Positions 7,113 through 15,278 are shown, counted from the first letter of the stretch. The stretch: 64,000 nucleotides of DNA from Pseudonocardia sp. T1-2H (GCF_038039215.1 NZ_JBBPCL010000002.1:1-64000), one strand, 5' to 3'. Notes: generated by a model not told the origin, from the letters alone. Translations and numbers: made by a program.

Positions 7113-7397
7113 ATGGCCGCCACCGCCAAGACCGCCGAGACCCCCACCCGCTGGATGCTGGTCGTGAAGTCGGCCACCGACAAGAGCTGGCTGTGCGCCG
7201 ACTCCGGCGCTGGCCCCAAGGACTTCGTGGAGGCCCGCGCCGCTGAGTGCGCCGCCGAGTACCCCGCCCTGATGTTCAAGGCCACCGCCTACAACCCGAA
7301 CCGCGCCCTCGCCCCCTACCGCAACCGCCCCTGGGACGCCCCGGTCGCCAACGACCGTGAGGTCAACCTGGACGAGCTCAGCGACGACGAGCTGTGA
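7113..7397 (+). CDS. Hypothetical early protein
   Basis: A 94-residue protein starting MAATAKTAETPTRWMLVVKS from ATG 7113, after GAGGAGCCCGAC. It has a beta-alpha core and an acidic C-terminus ending LDELSDDEL. First gene of a cassette whose second gene is frameshifted. No family recognised. Confidence 0.65.
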   Translation: MAATAKTAETPTRWMLVVKSATDKSWLCADSGAGPKDFVEARAAECAAEYPALMFKATAYNPNRALAPYRNRPWDAPVANDREVNLDELSDDEL

Positions 7398-7467
7398 CCG
7401 ACGGGCGCCGGCCCTCCGGGGTCGGCGCCCGACCCCCGTCCCCGCCACCACCAGCTGAGGAGCCCCC

Positions 7468-7682
7468 ATGCTCGACCTGCCGACCCCCGCCACCCGCATC
7501 CGCGTCGTCCTCCCCCGGCGGCGAAGACCAGCACGTTCCGCCACGTGACCGGCTGGGTGGCGGACGTGGGCTGGGTCGTCGAGACCGGCGAGCACCTGGT
7601 GCGTCTCGGCGACGTCCCGAACCAGCGGCTGGGCCTCGCGGTGATCCCGTGGGAGATCGCCATCGCCGTGGAACGGCTCTGA
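7468..7682 (+). CDS. Hypothetical small protein, frameshifted in a C run
   Basis: From ATG 7468 (GAGGAGCCCCC leader) the frame reads MLDLPTPATRIRVVLP and stops early. The -1 frame then encodes a clean continuation (TFRHVTGWVADVGWVVETGE) to the stop at 7682. One extra C in the run 7512-7516 gives one 71-residue protein. Second gene of the 7027 cassette. No family recognised; the lesion looks like a homopolymer error. Confidence 0.6.
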
Positions 7683-7762
7683 CCGCACCAGCGTGGGGGC
7701 CCGGGCGTGCTGGGCTCCCACGCTGGCGCTGGTCGCTCGGTGGCCATCTGAGGGCCGAAAAT

Positions 7763-7817
7763 AATACTGAAAATGCGTAGACCAGACTGGATGAGCGCGG
7801 TACGCTTTGCAGGTACC
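7763..7817 (+). promoter_or_regulatory. Early-type cassette promoter
   Basis: AATACTGAAAA, -35 TAGACC (7778-7783), 17 bp, -10 TACGCT (7801-7806), TTTGCAGGTACC to 7817. The -10 is a variant. Confidence 0.8.
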
Positions 7818-7836
7818 CAAGAGTGAGGAGCCCGAC

Positions 7837-8280
7837 ATGACCGTTCTGGACGACCCGATCATCAGCACCCTGCGCCGCCTGCGCGACGAGCGCCACCAGG
7901 CCCGCCTGGCGGAGGTCGCCGAGACCTACCGCAGCCCCGACGCCGAGCGTCGCCGCCTCGCCACCGACGCGATGAACCCGGCGGAGCGCGCCCTGTACCG
8001 GCAGGGGTGGAACGACGCCGCGGCGGCCGCAGGGGAGTGCCACCAGCCGCTCACGTCCAGCTCGCCGCTGCCGTGGTCGACGGACTGGCTGCACGAGATG
8101 GCGCTGACGGAGGAGGGCCACCGGCAGCGGGTCATCAAGGCCGAGGAGCGCCTCGAGCGTTTCCGCGCGGCCGGCGCCGCCCGGTACGAGACCCGGCCGC
8201 AGCCGGGGACGTTCTGGGAGCACCAGGAGCTGAACCTGCGGCACCTCATCGAGGAGCTGCACCGGGCGCAGGAGGTCTGA
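7837..8280 (+). CDS. Hypothetical helical early protein
   Basis: A 147-residue charged helical protein from ATG 7837 (GAGGAGCCCGAC leader). Long Arg/Glu-rich helices (RRLRDERHQARLAEVAETYR) and a C-terminal WEHQELNLRHLIEELHRAQ could form a coiled coil. Single-gene cassette. No family recognised. Confidence 0.65.
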   Translation: MTVLDDPIISTLRRLRDERHQARLAEVAETYRSPDAERRRLATDAMNPAERALYRQGWNDAAAAAGECHQPLTSSSPLPWSTDWLHEMALTEEGHRQRVIKAEERLERFRAAGAARYETRPQPGTFWEHQELNLRHLIEELHRAQEV

Positions 8281-8295
8281 CCGGCACTGAAAAGA

Positions 8296-8350
8296 AATAC
8301 TGAAAAAGTGTAGACCAGCGCCGCCAAGCGCGGTACGGTTTACAGGTACC
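8296..8350 (+). promoter_or_regulatory. Early-type cassette promoter
   Basis: AATACTGAAAAAGTG, -35 TAGACC (8311-8316), 17 bp, -10 TACGGT (8334-8339), TTTACAGGTACC to 8350. Confidence 0.85.
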
Positions 8351-8392
8351 AACGAGGGCGACACCCCCGCCCACCGAGCACAGGAGCACCCG

Positions 8393-8953
8393 ATGACCAG
8401 CACCGCCACCCGCACCCCGATCCACCTGGACGTCGAGCCCGTCGACTACGGCCCCGACTTCTGGCGCACCCCGCACCTCGGCACCCAGCTCCGCACCTAC
8501 AGCCGCCACCAGGGCCACCAGACCCGCTTCACCGTCCTGTTCCGCGGCCCGGACGGCGCCGGCCGCGAGGTCCAGGACGGCCCGATCACCCGGGGCGTCC
8601 GCGCCGACCTCATCGCCCAGGGCACCATGATCACCTCCACGCCGATGCCGCAGGCACCGTTCATCGACGTCCAGCTCGGCGACCTGATCGAGATCCGCGG
8701 CGAGGTCTTCCAGATCCGCGACGACAGGCCGTTCCACGACCCCCAGCTCTACCGGGTCCCCGAGGGCGGCTTCACCTACGCCCTGATGACCCCGGAGGCC
8801 GACGGCGCGCGCTCCCACCTCGCCGACGCCGACACGCTGCGCCCGATCTGCGGCCAGCACTTCGGGGCCCGCCGCTGGGCGCAGCAGGGCTGGGTCCCCG
8901 GCATCACCGCCGCCGGCTGCCCGACCTGCCACCAGATCGCCCCCGCCTCCTGA
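8393..8953 (+). CDS. Hypothetical early protein with C-terminal Cys pair
   Basis: A 186-residue protein starting MTSTATRTPIHLDVEPVDYG. A beta-rich body (VQLGDLIEIRGEVFQIRDD) is followed by a region with ICGQHFG and, near the end, CPTCHQ, which may be a zinc site. Preceded by CAGGAGCACCCG; closed by the perfect hairpin at 8959-8995. No family recognised. Confidence 0.65.
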   Translation: MTSTATRTPIHLDVEPVDYGPDFWRTPHLGTQLRTYSRHQGHQTRFTVLFRGPDGAGREVQDGPITRGVRADLIAQGTMITSTPMPQAPFIDVQLGDLIEIRGEVFQIRDDRPFHDPQLYRVPEGGFTYALMTPEADGARSHLADADTLRPICGQHFGARRWAQQGWVPGITAAGCPTCHQIAPAS

Positions 8954-8958
8954 CCCGA

Positions 8959-8995
8959 CACGCCAGGCCGCCCCTGCCACGGGCGGCCTGGCGTG
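8959..8995 (+). terminator. Perfect 15-bp hairpin terminator
   Basis: CACGCCAGGCCGCCC (8959-8973) pairs perfectly with GGGCGGCCTGGCGTG (8981-8995). Confidence 0.8.
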
Positions 8996-9061
8996 ACCCG
9001 GCACACTGCACGAGCACCGCCCGACCACCCCCGGGCACCGCACCCCCGTTAGGAGCACCCG

Positions 9062-9766
9062 ATGTCAGTCAGCCCTGCCCTGCCCGAGATCACCGAGCGG
9101 CACCAGCTCGACGCCCTCCCCGTAGGCACCGTCATCCGGCCCCTCAACTGCGGCCCCCTCGTCCTCAGCTTCGGCGACACCCCCCTCGACCTCGTCGCCT
9201 ACCGCAGCGGCGCGAACGTCGACCCCTGGACCGTCACCGGCCGCGCCGACGGCTGCAGCTCGAGCCTGCTCTTCCGCCTCGCCACCCGCTGGACGCTCGT
9301 CACCCCGCTCCCCGGGGCGCCGGCCAACCCGCCGCCCGCGCCTGCGATCCCGCTGCCGGACGACGACGGCGACCGCGCCCTCGTCGAGTTCTGCCTCCGC
9401 CGCCTCGGCGAGCGCGCTCACACCCAGCCCGCCTACGCCGCGAACCTCATCGTCCAGCTCCTCTCCGGGGACCTCCTCCGCTCCATCGGCGGCGACCCCG
9501 GACACGACGTCGAGCTGGACCCGGCCCTCCTGATCGACGGCGACTGGCGGACGTGCGAGCTGCACGGCGGCGCGATCACCCAGGACTGCGACTGCACCTC
9601 CACCGTCGGCCTCGGTGACGTCCTCGCCGCCCAGAAGGTGCTGGAGGACCGCCTGGTCGGCCTCACCGCCGGACCCGGCGGGTACGGCTCGGCGATGGTC
9701 GGCCGTGCCCGCGGCAACGCCGTCCGCGCGATCGTCGCGGCGTACCACGGCGTCGAGAAGGGCTGA
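9062..9766 (+). CDS. Hypothetical early protein
   Basis: A 234-residue protein starting MSVSPALPEITERHQLDALP after TTAGGAGCACCCG. An N-terminal beta domain, a Pro-rich linker (about residues 88-100), then a helical part (RALVEFCLRRLGERAHTQP) and a Cys/His segment (TCELHGGAITQDCDC). It heads a run of coupled small genes to about 12.2 kb, with no early-type promoter seen before it. No family recognised. Confidence 0.65.
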   Translation: MSVSPALPEITERHQLDALPVGTVIRPLNCGPLVLSFGDTPLDLVAYRSGANVDPWTVTGRADGCSSSLLFRLATRWTLVTPLPGAPANPPPAPAIPLPDDDGDRALVEFCLRRLGERAHTQPAYAANLIVQLLSGDLLRSIGGDPGHDVELDPALLIDGDWRTCELHGGAITQDCDCTSTVGLGDVLAAQKVLEDRLVGLTAGPGGYGSAMVGRARGNAVRAIVAAYHGVEKG

Positions 9767-9821
9767 ACGCGATGGGACGCCCGACCGGCCACTCCACCGT
9801 CCGGTCCCAGGGAGGCGAGTG

Positions 9822-10091
9822 ATGCCCCGGATCCCCGCCGGTCAGAAGACGATCACCATGAACGCCAGCCGGGACGACAAGATCCTCGACGAGTGGGTCA
9901 GCCTGCGCGACTTCTACACCTTCGAGCAGTTCGCCGCCCGGATCGGCCTCACCGTGAAGGCGTGGGAGAGCCTGTACGACGAGCGCAAGGCCGCCGGCGA
10001 CGGGCGCGCCACCGGCCGCGCCCCGGCCCGGGGGTCGACCGGTCTCGGTGTCCGCACCGGCACCCTCCGCCTGCCCGGGACGCACCGGTGA
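9822..10091 (+). CDS. Hypothetical small protein, possible HTH
   Basis: An 89-residue protein from ATG 9822 (GGGAGGCGAGTG leader). The middle (LRDFYTFEQFAARIGLTVKA) looks like a helix-turn-helix, and the C-terminus is basic, so DNA binding is plausible. Its stop overlaps the next start (GTGA). No family assigned. Confidence 0.6.
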   Translation: MPRIPAGQKTITMNASRDDKILDEWVSLRDFYTFEQFAARIGLTVKAWESLYDERKAAGDGRATGRAPARGSTGLGVRTGTLRLPGTHR

Positions 10092-10399
10092 CCGCCGCGG
10101 TGGAGGGCAAGGCCCGGCAGAGCGCCTACCGGGCCGAGCTCATCGAGAAGGTCGCCGCCCGGCCCGGGCATCGGAAGCTCCTGACGGTCCTCCTGGCCGT
10201 GCCGGATCACTCCCGGGTGCTGTGCCCCAGGACCGTCCCGCGGGCGGCCCTGGACGCCCTGCAGAGCGACCTGGACTGGATCCTCGCCGCCGACGTCCCG
10301 GACCGGCCGTTCCCCGACGCGTACGGCCGCTGGCTGGGCCGCGTGACCCGGGCCCGGGAGTCCACCGAACGCCGCGAAGCCCGGCAGGCCCGGTCATGA
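10088..10399 (+). CDS. Hypothetical basic helical protein
   Basis: A 103-residue basic protein from GTG 10088, overlapping the previous stop by four bases, so probably translationally coupled. Predominantly helical with an Arg-rich end (RARESTERREARQARS). No family recognised. Confidence 0.6.
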   Translation: MTAAVEGKARQSAYRAELIEKVAARPGHRKLLTVLLAVPDHSRVLCPRTVPRAALDALQSDLDWILAADVPDRPFPDAYGRWLGRVTRARESTERREARQARS

Positions 10400-10826
10400 C
10401 GGCCGTCCACGACGCCGCCGACTACCGGCGGCGGCTGCGCCACGAGGCCGAGGCCGAGGGCGGGCCTCGCCTCGTGGTGCGCCGCGACGACCTGCTGCTG
10501 CTCCTCGCCGACCTCCGCGACGCCGAGCTCACCGCCCGAGCGGCCGCGGAACCGGCGCCGAATATGCCGGCGAACATGCCGGGCCCGATTCCCGCGCCCC
10601 GCCCGCCCGCCCTGCAGGCACCAGGCGGGCGGGGGAGCGGGTCGTCGCCGCGTTCACCGCGACCAGGCCGGACGCGCGCCGGCTCGCGCGCGCCGCGTGG
10701 GAGTCCGACCCGGACCGGGTCGCCGCCCACGACGGCTTCGACCACGCCCCCGCAGCGCTCCGCGACGGCACGATCGACGCCGCGCTCCGCGCCCTGCAGT
10801 ACCTCGCCGGCCACCCCGACGCCTGA
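10396..10826 (+). CDS. Hypothetical protein, frameshifted in a G run
   Basis: From ATG 10396 the frame encodes MTAVHDAADYRRRLRHEAEA and a Pro-rich linker, then degenerates. The -1 frame continues sensibly (ERVVAAFTATRPDARRLARA) to the stop at 10826. Adding one G to the run 10631-10635 restores a 143-residue protein. It overlaps the previous gene by four bases. No family recognised. Confidence 0.6.
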
Positions 10827-10856
10827 CCGCCCCCAGGCCCGACCAGAGAGCACCCG

Positions 10857-11162
10857 ATGCAACGAGCCCTGCCAGGTGTGCCCGGCCTCGCCGTGCACGC
10901 CGCCGAAGCCGTCCTCACCAAGGCCGGTGACGTCGTCCTCACTGTGGCGCGGCGCCTCCTGGTGCGCGCCACCCAGCCGCCAGCTCCCAGCCCGACGGTC
11001 CTGCCGTCGGGCATCGCCGTGTGGGAGGGCGGCGTGGAGGTCCTCGGCCCGCTCCTGAAGATCCCGGGCCGAACCCTCGACGTGGAGCACCTCGAGGACG
11101 CCCGCCAGCACGTAGCCGCGGTGAACGCCGCCATCGACCACCTGGAGACCCGTCATGCCTAA
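10857..11162 (+). CDS. Hypothetical small protein
   Basis: A 101-residue protein from ATG 10857 after AGAGAGCACCCG. The first 35 residues are moderately hydrophobic (LAVHAAEAVLTKAGDVVLTV), followed by a helical C-terminus. It overlaps the next gene by eight bases. No family recognised. Confidence 0.6.
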   Translation: MQRALPGVPGLAVHAAEAVLTKAGDVVLTVARRLLVRATQPPAPSPTVLPSGIAVWEGGVEVLGPLLKIPGRTLDVEHLEDARQHVAAVNAAIDHLETRHA

Positions 11163-11286
11163 GCGCCTCATCGCAGCTGCCGTGCTCGCCCTCAGCGCCG
11201 CCCTGGCCGCCCTGTTCATCGGCCCGGACGTCATCGACCAGAACCCGTGCCGGGAAGGCGACGGCCGCGCGGAGGTGCCGGCGTGA
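11155..11286 (+). CDS. Tiny single-TM protein
   Basis: A 43-residue protein starting MPKRLIAAAVLALSAALAAL: a Lys/Arg-flanked hydrophobic N-terminus and a short polar tail with one Cys. It could be a membrane peptide or short secreted product. The start overlaps the upstream gene and the stop overlaps the next GTG, so it is embedded in the operon. Confidence 0.55.
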   Translation: MPKRLIAAAVLALSAALAALFIGPDVIDQNPCREGDGRAEVPA

Positions 11287-11597
11287 CCGCCTTGGAGACG
11301 CGCTGGTACATCGCCGTAATCGGCGGCCTGCGCTTCGCTGCGAAGGTCGGGCCGGACCCGGTCGAACGGTTCCACCTCGGCCCGCTGGATCCGATGCCCC
11401 TCGACGACGGGGTGCTCGCCTACCCGGTCTCGCAGGAGATCCACGACGAGTGGACGGCGGACGCCGAGGACGACGAGCGCTCCGGGGCGGTCCCGGACAC
11501 CGGCCGGGCCAAGGAGATGCCGACTGGTCAGGCGTTCCTGGACGCCTTCTACACGCCGTCCCTGCTGGGTGCCGACACCCCGGAGGAGACCCGATGA
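11283..11597 (+). CDS. Hypothetical protein
   Basis: A 104-residue acidic protein from GTG 11283 starting MTALETRWYIAVIGGLRFAA. Beta-rich N-terminus, acidic helical middle (WTADAEDDERSGAV). Coupled at both ends by four-base overlaps. No family recognised. Confidence 0.6.
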   Translation: MTALETRWYIAVIGGLRFAAKVGPDPVERFHLGPLDPMPLDDGVLAYPVSQEIHDEWTADAEDDERSGAVPDTGRAKEMPTGQAFLDAFYTPSLLGADTPEETR

Positions 11598-12232
11598 CCG
11601 TGCCGCCGCGGCGGCTCCGCCGGGGTCATTCCTGCCCGCACTGCGGCCTGACGCTCGTGTACCCGATGAGCGGGACCACGCTCCTCTGTCCGACGAGTCA
11701 GCGGACCTACGAGATCGGCGCGGTCGCAGACATCGGACAGGCCCGCGTCGAGCTGCGTTGCGACCGGTGCGGCCGGTCATCGGCCGACTCGGATCGGGAC
11801 ATGGCGGCGCCGGTCGTGTTCTTCGTCCGCCAGGGGCTCTGCCACCCGTGCTCGCGATCCACCGCTTCGCCCGACGCCGAGCCGTCGGGGGACCTCGGGC
11901 AGGCCCGCGAGCCGGACCCGGCATGCCAGGGCTCGTGCCGGCACTGCGGTGCAGCCGAGGACCAGCTGTGCAGGCCCGGCTGCCCGTGCGACGAGGGCGC
12001 CGAGCCGGCGGGCCGAGCTGGTGCTGACCGGGGGCACCTCTTCACTCCGGACGAGATCGTCGCCGGGGTCGAGCGGGCGGTGGGGGAGCGGGAGTTCGCC
12101 GTGATCCCGGGGCTGGTGAAGCTCCTGGCGCGTCAGGATCCGGGGCGCGCGCAGGAGGTCCTGGATGCGCTGCGGGGCAGGGTGAGGGTGACGGTGACGG
12201 TGGATCTCGGGGAGGTGCTTGCCCGCGGGTGA
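11594..12232 (+). CDS. Hypothetical multi-Cys (zinc-binding) protein
   Basis: A 212-residue protein with several Cys pairs: CPHCG near residue 14, CDRCG in the middle, CHPC, then CRHCG and CRPGCPC. This looks like two or more zinc ribbons. The C-terminal 80 residues are helical and lack Cys. Last gene of the operon begun at 9062, followed by the terminator at 12243-12294. Binding of DNA, RNA or protein cannot be separated here. Confidence 0.6.
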   Translation: MTVPPRRLRRGHSCPHCGLTLVYPMSGTTLLCPTSQRTYEIGAVADIGQARVELRCDRCGRSSADSDRDMAAPVVFFVRQGLCHPCSRSTASPDAEPSGDLGQAREPDPACQGSCRHCGAAEDQLCRPGCPCDEGAEPAGRAGADRGHLFTPDEIVAGVERAVGEREFAVIPGLVKLLARQDPGRAQEVLDALRGRVRVTVTVDLGEVLARG

Positions 12233-12242
12233 GCGAGTGGCA

Positions 12243-12294
12243 GGGGCCGGGTGTGTTTCGCCTGTTCAGGGCGTGACACGCCCGGCCCCTTTTT
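12243..12294 (+). terminator. Classical rho-independent terminator
   Basis: GGGGCCGGGTGTGT (12243-12256) pairs with ACACGCCCGGCCCC (12276-12289), followed by TTTTT. The T-tract doubles as the start of the next promoter's TTTTTCAGTGT element. Confidence 0.85.
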
Positions 12295-12338
12295 CAGTGT
12301 TGACCAGTGTCCGGGGGACGGTACGGTTTGTAGGTACC
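12290..12338 (+). promoter_or_regulatory. Early-type cassette promoter, inverted A-rich element
   Basis: TTTTTCAGTGT (12290-12300) is the reverse-complement form of the A-rich element and merges into -35 TTGACC (12300-12305); 16 bp, -10 TACGGT (12322-12327), GGTACC to 12338. Confidence 0.8.
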
Positions 12339-12382
12339 CAAGAGCGACCACCCCCGCTCTCCCTTCCACCGAGGAGCACCCG

Positions 12383-12817
12383 ATGAACGACACCGCCTTC
12401 TTCTTCCCGCAGGACCTGGTCACGATCCGCCCCCAGTTCCGCGGCAAGCTCCCCGCCACCGCCGTGTACCGCGTCATCGACGTCCCCGGCGGCCGCCGCA
12501 CGAGCTACCTCATCGAGGACGTTGCGTCCTCCGGCCGCGTCAAGGTCCCCGGCGCCGCCTACCTCGAAGCGCACAGCGGCCCCGTTCCCGCCGCAGCGGA
12601 GCTGCTGCCGCCGCTCACGCTGGGCGCGACGGTCTTCGCCGAGGCTGGCCACAAGATCCCCGCCGAGCCGCCGTACGTGGTCCTCGGGACCAAGCCGAAC
12701 GGCGACGTGAAGATCGTCCGCCTCGGCGGAGACGGCAACCGCTTCTGGACGGCGCCGCGCCGGTGCCTGAGGGAGGTCACGCCCGCCGAGGCGCTTGCCG
12801 CGCTCGCCGCGCTCTGA
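12383..12817 (+). CDS. Hypothetical early protein
   Basis: A 144-residue protein starting MNDTAFFFPQDLVTIRPQFR after GAGGAGCACCCG. Largely beta (YRVIDVPGGRRTSYLIEDVA and a second similar motif), like two small barrel repeats. First gene of its cassette, followed by 12878-13273. No family recognised. Confidence 0.65.
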   Translation: MNDTAFFFPQDLVTIRPQFRGKLPATAVYRVIDVPGGRRTSYLIEDVASSGRVKVPGAAYLEAHSGPVPAAAELLPPLTLGATVFAEAGHKIPAEPPYVVLGTKPNGDVKIVRLGGDGNRFWTAPRRCLREVTPAEALAALAAL

Positions 12818-12877
12818 GCTGATCCATCCTGGCCCGCCCCGCCCGGGGCGGGCCTGCTCCCCTCTGGAGGCCCACCA

Positions 12878-13273
12878 ATGGCGAAGAAGAACAACGGCGG
12901 CGCGGGCTGCGGCTGCCTGGTCCTCGTGGCGCTCGTGATCGGAGGCATCAGCCACGCCTGTTCCGGCCCGGCCCCGCACAGCACTCTCCCGGCCTACAGG
13001 CCGCCCGTCACCACCACCGCGGCGCCGTGGAGCCCTGCGCAGCTCGCGCCCGCGTTCCCGACGACCGAGCCGGCGGCCCCGACGACCACGGAGGTGGCCG
13101 TCTCCGACGACGCGCCGTACGTGCCCGCCCCGGACCCGTACGTGCCGGCCCCGGACCACGCGCCCGACGTCGTGCCCGGTGACACCGCCGTCTGCAACGA
13201 CGGCACGGTCACTCACCCGCTGCATCACCGGGGCGCCTGCTCGCACCACCACGGGGTGGCGCGCTGGGTGTGA
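12878..13273 (+). CDS. DUF3761-like secreted or membrane-anchored protein
   Basis: A 131-residue protein with a basic N-terminus, a hydrophobic segment (CLVLVALVIGGISHAC), a Thr/Pro linker with a twice-repeated YVPAPD motif, and a C-terminal module CNDGTVTHPLHHRGACSHHH. The Cys/His pattern, ending GVARW, matches what I recall of DUF3761, found in secreted actinobacterial and other bacterial proteins. The domain has no assigned function. Likely surface-exposed through an N-terminal anchor. Confidence 0.7.
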   Translation: MAKKNNGGAGCGCLVLVALVIGGISHACSGPAPHSTLPAYRPPVTTTAAPWSPAQLAPAFPTTEPAAPTTTEVAVSDDAPYVPAPDPYVPAPDHAPDVVPGDTAVCNDGTVTHPLHHRGACSHHHGVARWV

Positions 13274-13277
13274 CCGG

Positions 13278-13326
13278 TTTTCAGTATTGACCAGTGCTGG
13301 GTAGCGCGGTACGGTTTACCGGTACC
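13278..13326 (+). promoter_or_regulatory. Early-type cassette promoter, inverted element
   Basis: TTTTCAGTATT (13278-13288) overlaps -35 TTGACC (13287-13292); 17 bp, -10 TACGGT (13310-13315), TTTACCGGTACC to 13326. Confidence 0.85.
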
Positions 13327-13345
13327 CACCAACGAGGAGGACCAC

Positions 13346-13534
13346 ATGCCCACCACCACCAACACCCCCACCACCACCAACACCCCCCGGTGGATCCCGG
13401 CGGAGAGCCCGGCGGACGTGCCGGAGCCCTTCATGGTGTGGGACACGGTGATCGGCGCCTACGGCCTCTTCCCGGCCTTCCTGTCCCAGCAGGAAGCCCA
13501 GGACTGCTGCGACGAGCTCAACGCTCCCGCCTGA
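13346..13534 (+). CDS. Hypothetical 62-residue protein
   Basis: Starts MPTTTNTPTTTNTPRWIPAE after ACGAGGAGGACCAC. A Thr/Asn repeat precedes a compact acidic part with a C-terminal CCDEL. Single-gene cassette. No family recognised. Confidence 0.6.
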   Translation: MPTTTNTPTTTNTPRWIPAESPADVPEPFMVWDTVIGAYGLFPAFLSQQEAQDCCDELNAPA

Positions 13535-13582
13535 TCCCCAGCGGGGGGTGCACCAGCACCCCCCGCTCCCTTCCCCCGCCGG

Positions 13583-13631
13583 TTTTCAGTATTGACCAGC
13601 GCCGCGCAGCAGGGTACGGTTTACAGGTATC
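13583..13631 (+). promoter_or_regulatory. Early-type cassette promoter, inverted element
   Basis: TTTTCAGTATT (13583-13593), -35 TTGACC (13592-13597), 17 bp, -10 TACGGT (13615-13620), then TTTACAGGTATC, the only copy with GGTATC. Confidence 0.85.
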
Positions 13632-13652
13632 CAAGAACGAAGGAGCCCCCCG

Positions 13653-13919
13653 ATGACCGCCCTGCTCGCCGCCCTCACCGCCCGCCTGGCCAACCACGAC
13701 GACCGCCCCGCCTACACCGAGCCCCTCGGCACCGTCGCCGACCGCGAAGCCGTCCTCGACGCCATGGCCCGCCGCCGCTCCCACCAGTGCTGCGACGACT
13801 GCAAGACCTGCCCCTGCGGGAAGCCCAGCGCGGCCGTCGACCCCACCACCGACCACGGATTCTGCGCCGACCACATCCTCGCCGCCCCCGACTTCGCCCA
13901 CCTCCGTCCCGTCGCCTGA
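13653..13919 (+). CDS. Hypothetical Cys-rich small protein
   Basis: An 88-residue protein. Helical N-terminus, then HQCCDDCKTCPCGKPS (about residues 44-59) and a final CADH: a dense Cys/His cluster likely to bind zinc. First gene of a long cassette that runs to about 15.44 kb. No family assigned. Confidence 0.65.
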   Translation: MTALLAALTARLANHDDRPAYTEPLGTVADREAVLDAMARRRSHQCCDDCKTCPCGKPSAAVDPTTDHGFCADHILAAPDFAHLRPVA

Positions 13920-13933
13920 GCAGGAGCCCCCCG

Positions 13934-14158
13934 ATGAGCCGCCCCCGCCGCCCCCGCCCCGCCGACCGCAAGATGCTGGTCCGCAGCATCCTCACCGGCG
14001 CCTGCGTCCCCATCCGAGGCGACAGCGTCACCGTCCTCGCCGCGCACCGCGTCCTCGTCCGCTGGGCCGACCAGGCCGACGTCCTCCGCGTCCTGCGCCG
14101 CTACGGCCTCGACGCCCGACCCGTCAGCGACCACGTCCTCGTCACCTGGCCCGCCTGA
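13934..14158 (+). CDS. Hypothetical basic small protein
   Basis: A 74-residue basic protein from ATG 13934 (CAGGAGCCCCCCG leader), starting MSRPRRPRPADRKMLVRSIL. The Arg/Pro N-terminus suggests nucleic-acid contact; the rest alternates beta and helix. No family recognised. Confidence 0.6.
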   Translation: MSRPRRPRPADRKMLVRSILTGACVPIRGDSVTVLAAHRVLVRWADQADVLRVLRRYGLDARPVSDHVLVTWPA

Positions 14159-14189
14159 CCCACCCACCACCAGCTCGAGAGGAACCCCG

Positions 14190-14618
14190 ATGGACACCAC
14201 GATCTGCTCCCTCGCCGCCGAGCTCCACGTCGAGCCGGCCGCCGTCGCCCGCATCGTGTTCGCCGAGCTGCTGCCCGCCCGCGGCGCGGCGCGCGTCTTC
14301 GCCGACGACCCGAACCGCGGCGGCTTCGTGGACCGCACCTACCGGGACGAGGACGGCGTCACCAGCGGCGACCACACCCTGACCGACCCCGCTACGGAGT
14401 ACCTGCGTGCCGCCCTCACGGGGCGGCCCGACATCCGGATCCAGGACGAGGGCGGCTACCTGGCCGTCCTCGTCGACTGGGGGTACGGCTGGCAGCTCTC
14501 CCTCAGCACGCCCACCGGGTCGGGCGCCGCCGACCAGGAGGCCCGCGACCGCGGCGCCGTCGAGGCCGCCGAGAGCGCCGCCCGGCACGCCGCGAAGGTC
14601 CGCAGCCTCACCCTCTGA
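14190..14618 (+). CDS. Hypothetical protein
   Basis: A 142-residue protein starting MDTTICSLAAELHVEPAAVA. The N-terminal 30 residues have an HTH-like rhythm; the middle is beta-rich (GGYLAVLVDWGYGWQLSLST) and the end is an Ala-rich helix. Follows AGAGGAACCCCG. No family recognised. Confidence 0.6.
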   Translation: MDTTICSLAAELHVEPAAVARIVFAELLPARGAARVFADDPNRGGFVDRTYRDEDGVTSGDHTLTDPATEYLRAALTGRPDIRIQDEGGYLAVLVDWGYGWQLSLSTPTGSGAADQEARDRGAVEAAESAARHAAKVRSLTL

Positions 14619-14654
14619 CCGACCCGACCCCTCACCACCCCAAGGGAGCACCCG

Positions 14655-15038
14655 ATGCCCAGCAAGATCCTGCCCGCCGACGCGAAGCTGCCGCCGGTGA
14701 TCGACGGCCGCTACCGGCTCTACACCGCCGACGTCCTGCCGTTCGGCGCCGTCCCCGAGCACCCGGAAGGCCCGGCGCGGGTCTCCCACACCCGCTGGCT
14801 GGTCTCCTTCGACATCGTCGACGGCGGCCCCGAGACCACGCTGAACGCGCGGATCATCTCGATGCGCTCCCAGGCCGGCGGGACGGTGATCGAGCGGCAC
14901 GAGCTGGACCGCACCGTCTACCCGTCCAGCGCTGCCGCCAGCCGCGCCGCCTACGAGGCCGGGCTCACCGCCTACATGGTCCACATCAGCAAGGCAGCCC
15001 GCTGGGGTCTCCCGGCCGGCATCACCGGGGAGGGCTGA
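14655..15038 (+). CDS. Hypothetical protein
   Basis: A 127-residue protein starting MPSKILPADAKLPPVIDGRY, preceded by AGGGAGCACCCG. Beta-rich core, then an Ala-rich helix. Part of the 13.6-15.4 kb operon. No family recognised. Confidence 0.6.
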   Translation: MPSKILPADAKLPPVIDGRYRLYTADVLPFGAVPEHPEGPARVSHTRWLVSFDIVDGGPETTLNARIISMRSQAGGTVIERHELDRTVYPSSAAASRAAYEAGLTAYMVHISKAARWGLPAGITGEG

Positions 15039-15041
15039 GCG

Positions 15042-15278
15042 ATGCCGTGGCTCAGCGTGGGCCTCGGCCCCGTCCGGATCGGGGGCCGGGTCCGCGCCTC
15101 CGACGCTGGGAACGCGATGAAGGGCCTCTTCCTGCTGGGGCTCTGGCCGCTCTTCCTGTGCTGGTGGACGGTCAGGTTCTCCTGGTGGGTCTGCGTCTGG
15201 GTCTGGCGGGGCCTGGCCTGGTGCGGCCGCCAGCTCGCCGCCGCGTACCGCGCCTGCCGGAGGAGGGCAGCCCGATGA
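15042..15278 (+). CDS. Small membrane protein, Trp-rich
   Basis: A 78-residue protein. After MPWLSVGLGPVRIGGRV comes a long hydrophobic stretch (GLFLLGLWPLFLCWWTVRFS and WWVCVWVWRGLAW), probably one or two membrane helices, then an Arg-rich tail. The N-terminus loosely resembles DUF4236-type openings, which is weak evidence. Overlaps the next gene by four bases. Confidence 0.55.
   Translation: MPWLSVGLGPVRIGGRVRASDAGNAMKGLFLLGLWPLFLCWWTVRFSWWVCVWVWRGLAWCGRQLAAAYRACRRRAAR

Noticed and set aside
13346..13400. Short ACC/AAC repeats as a CRISPR array
   Set aside because: They are coding Thr/Asn repeats; no direct repeats with unique spacers were seen anywhere in the window.
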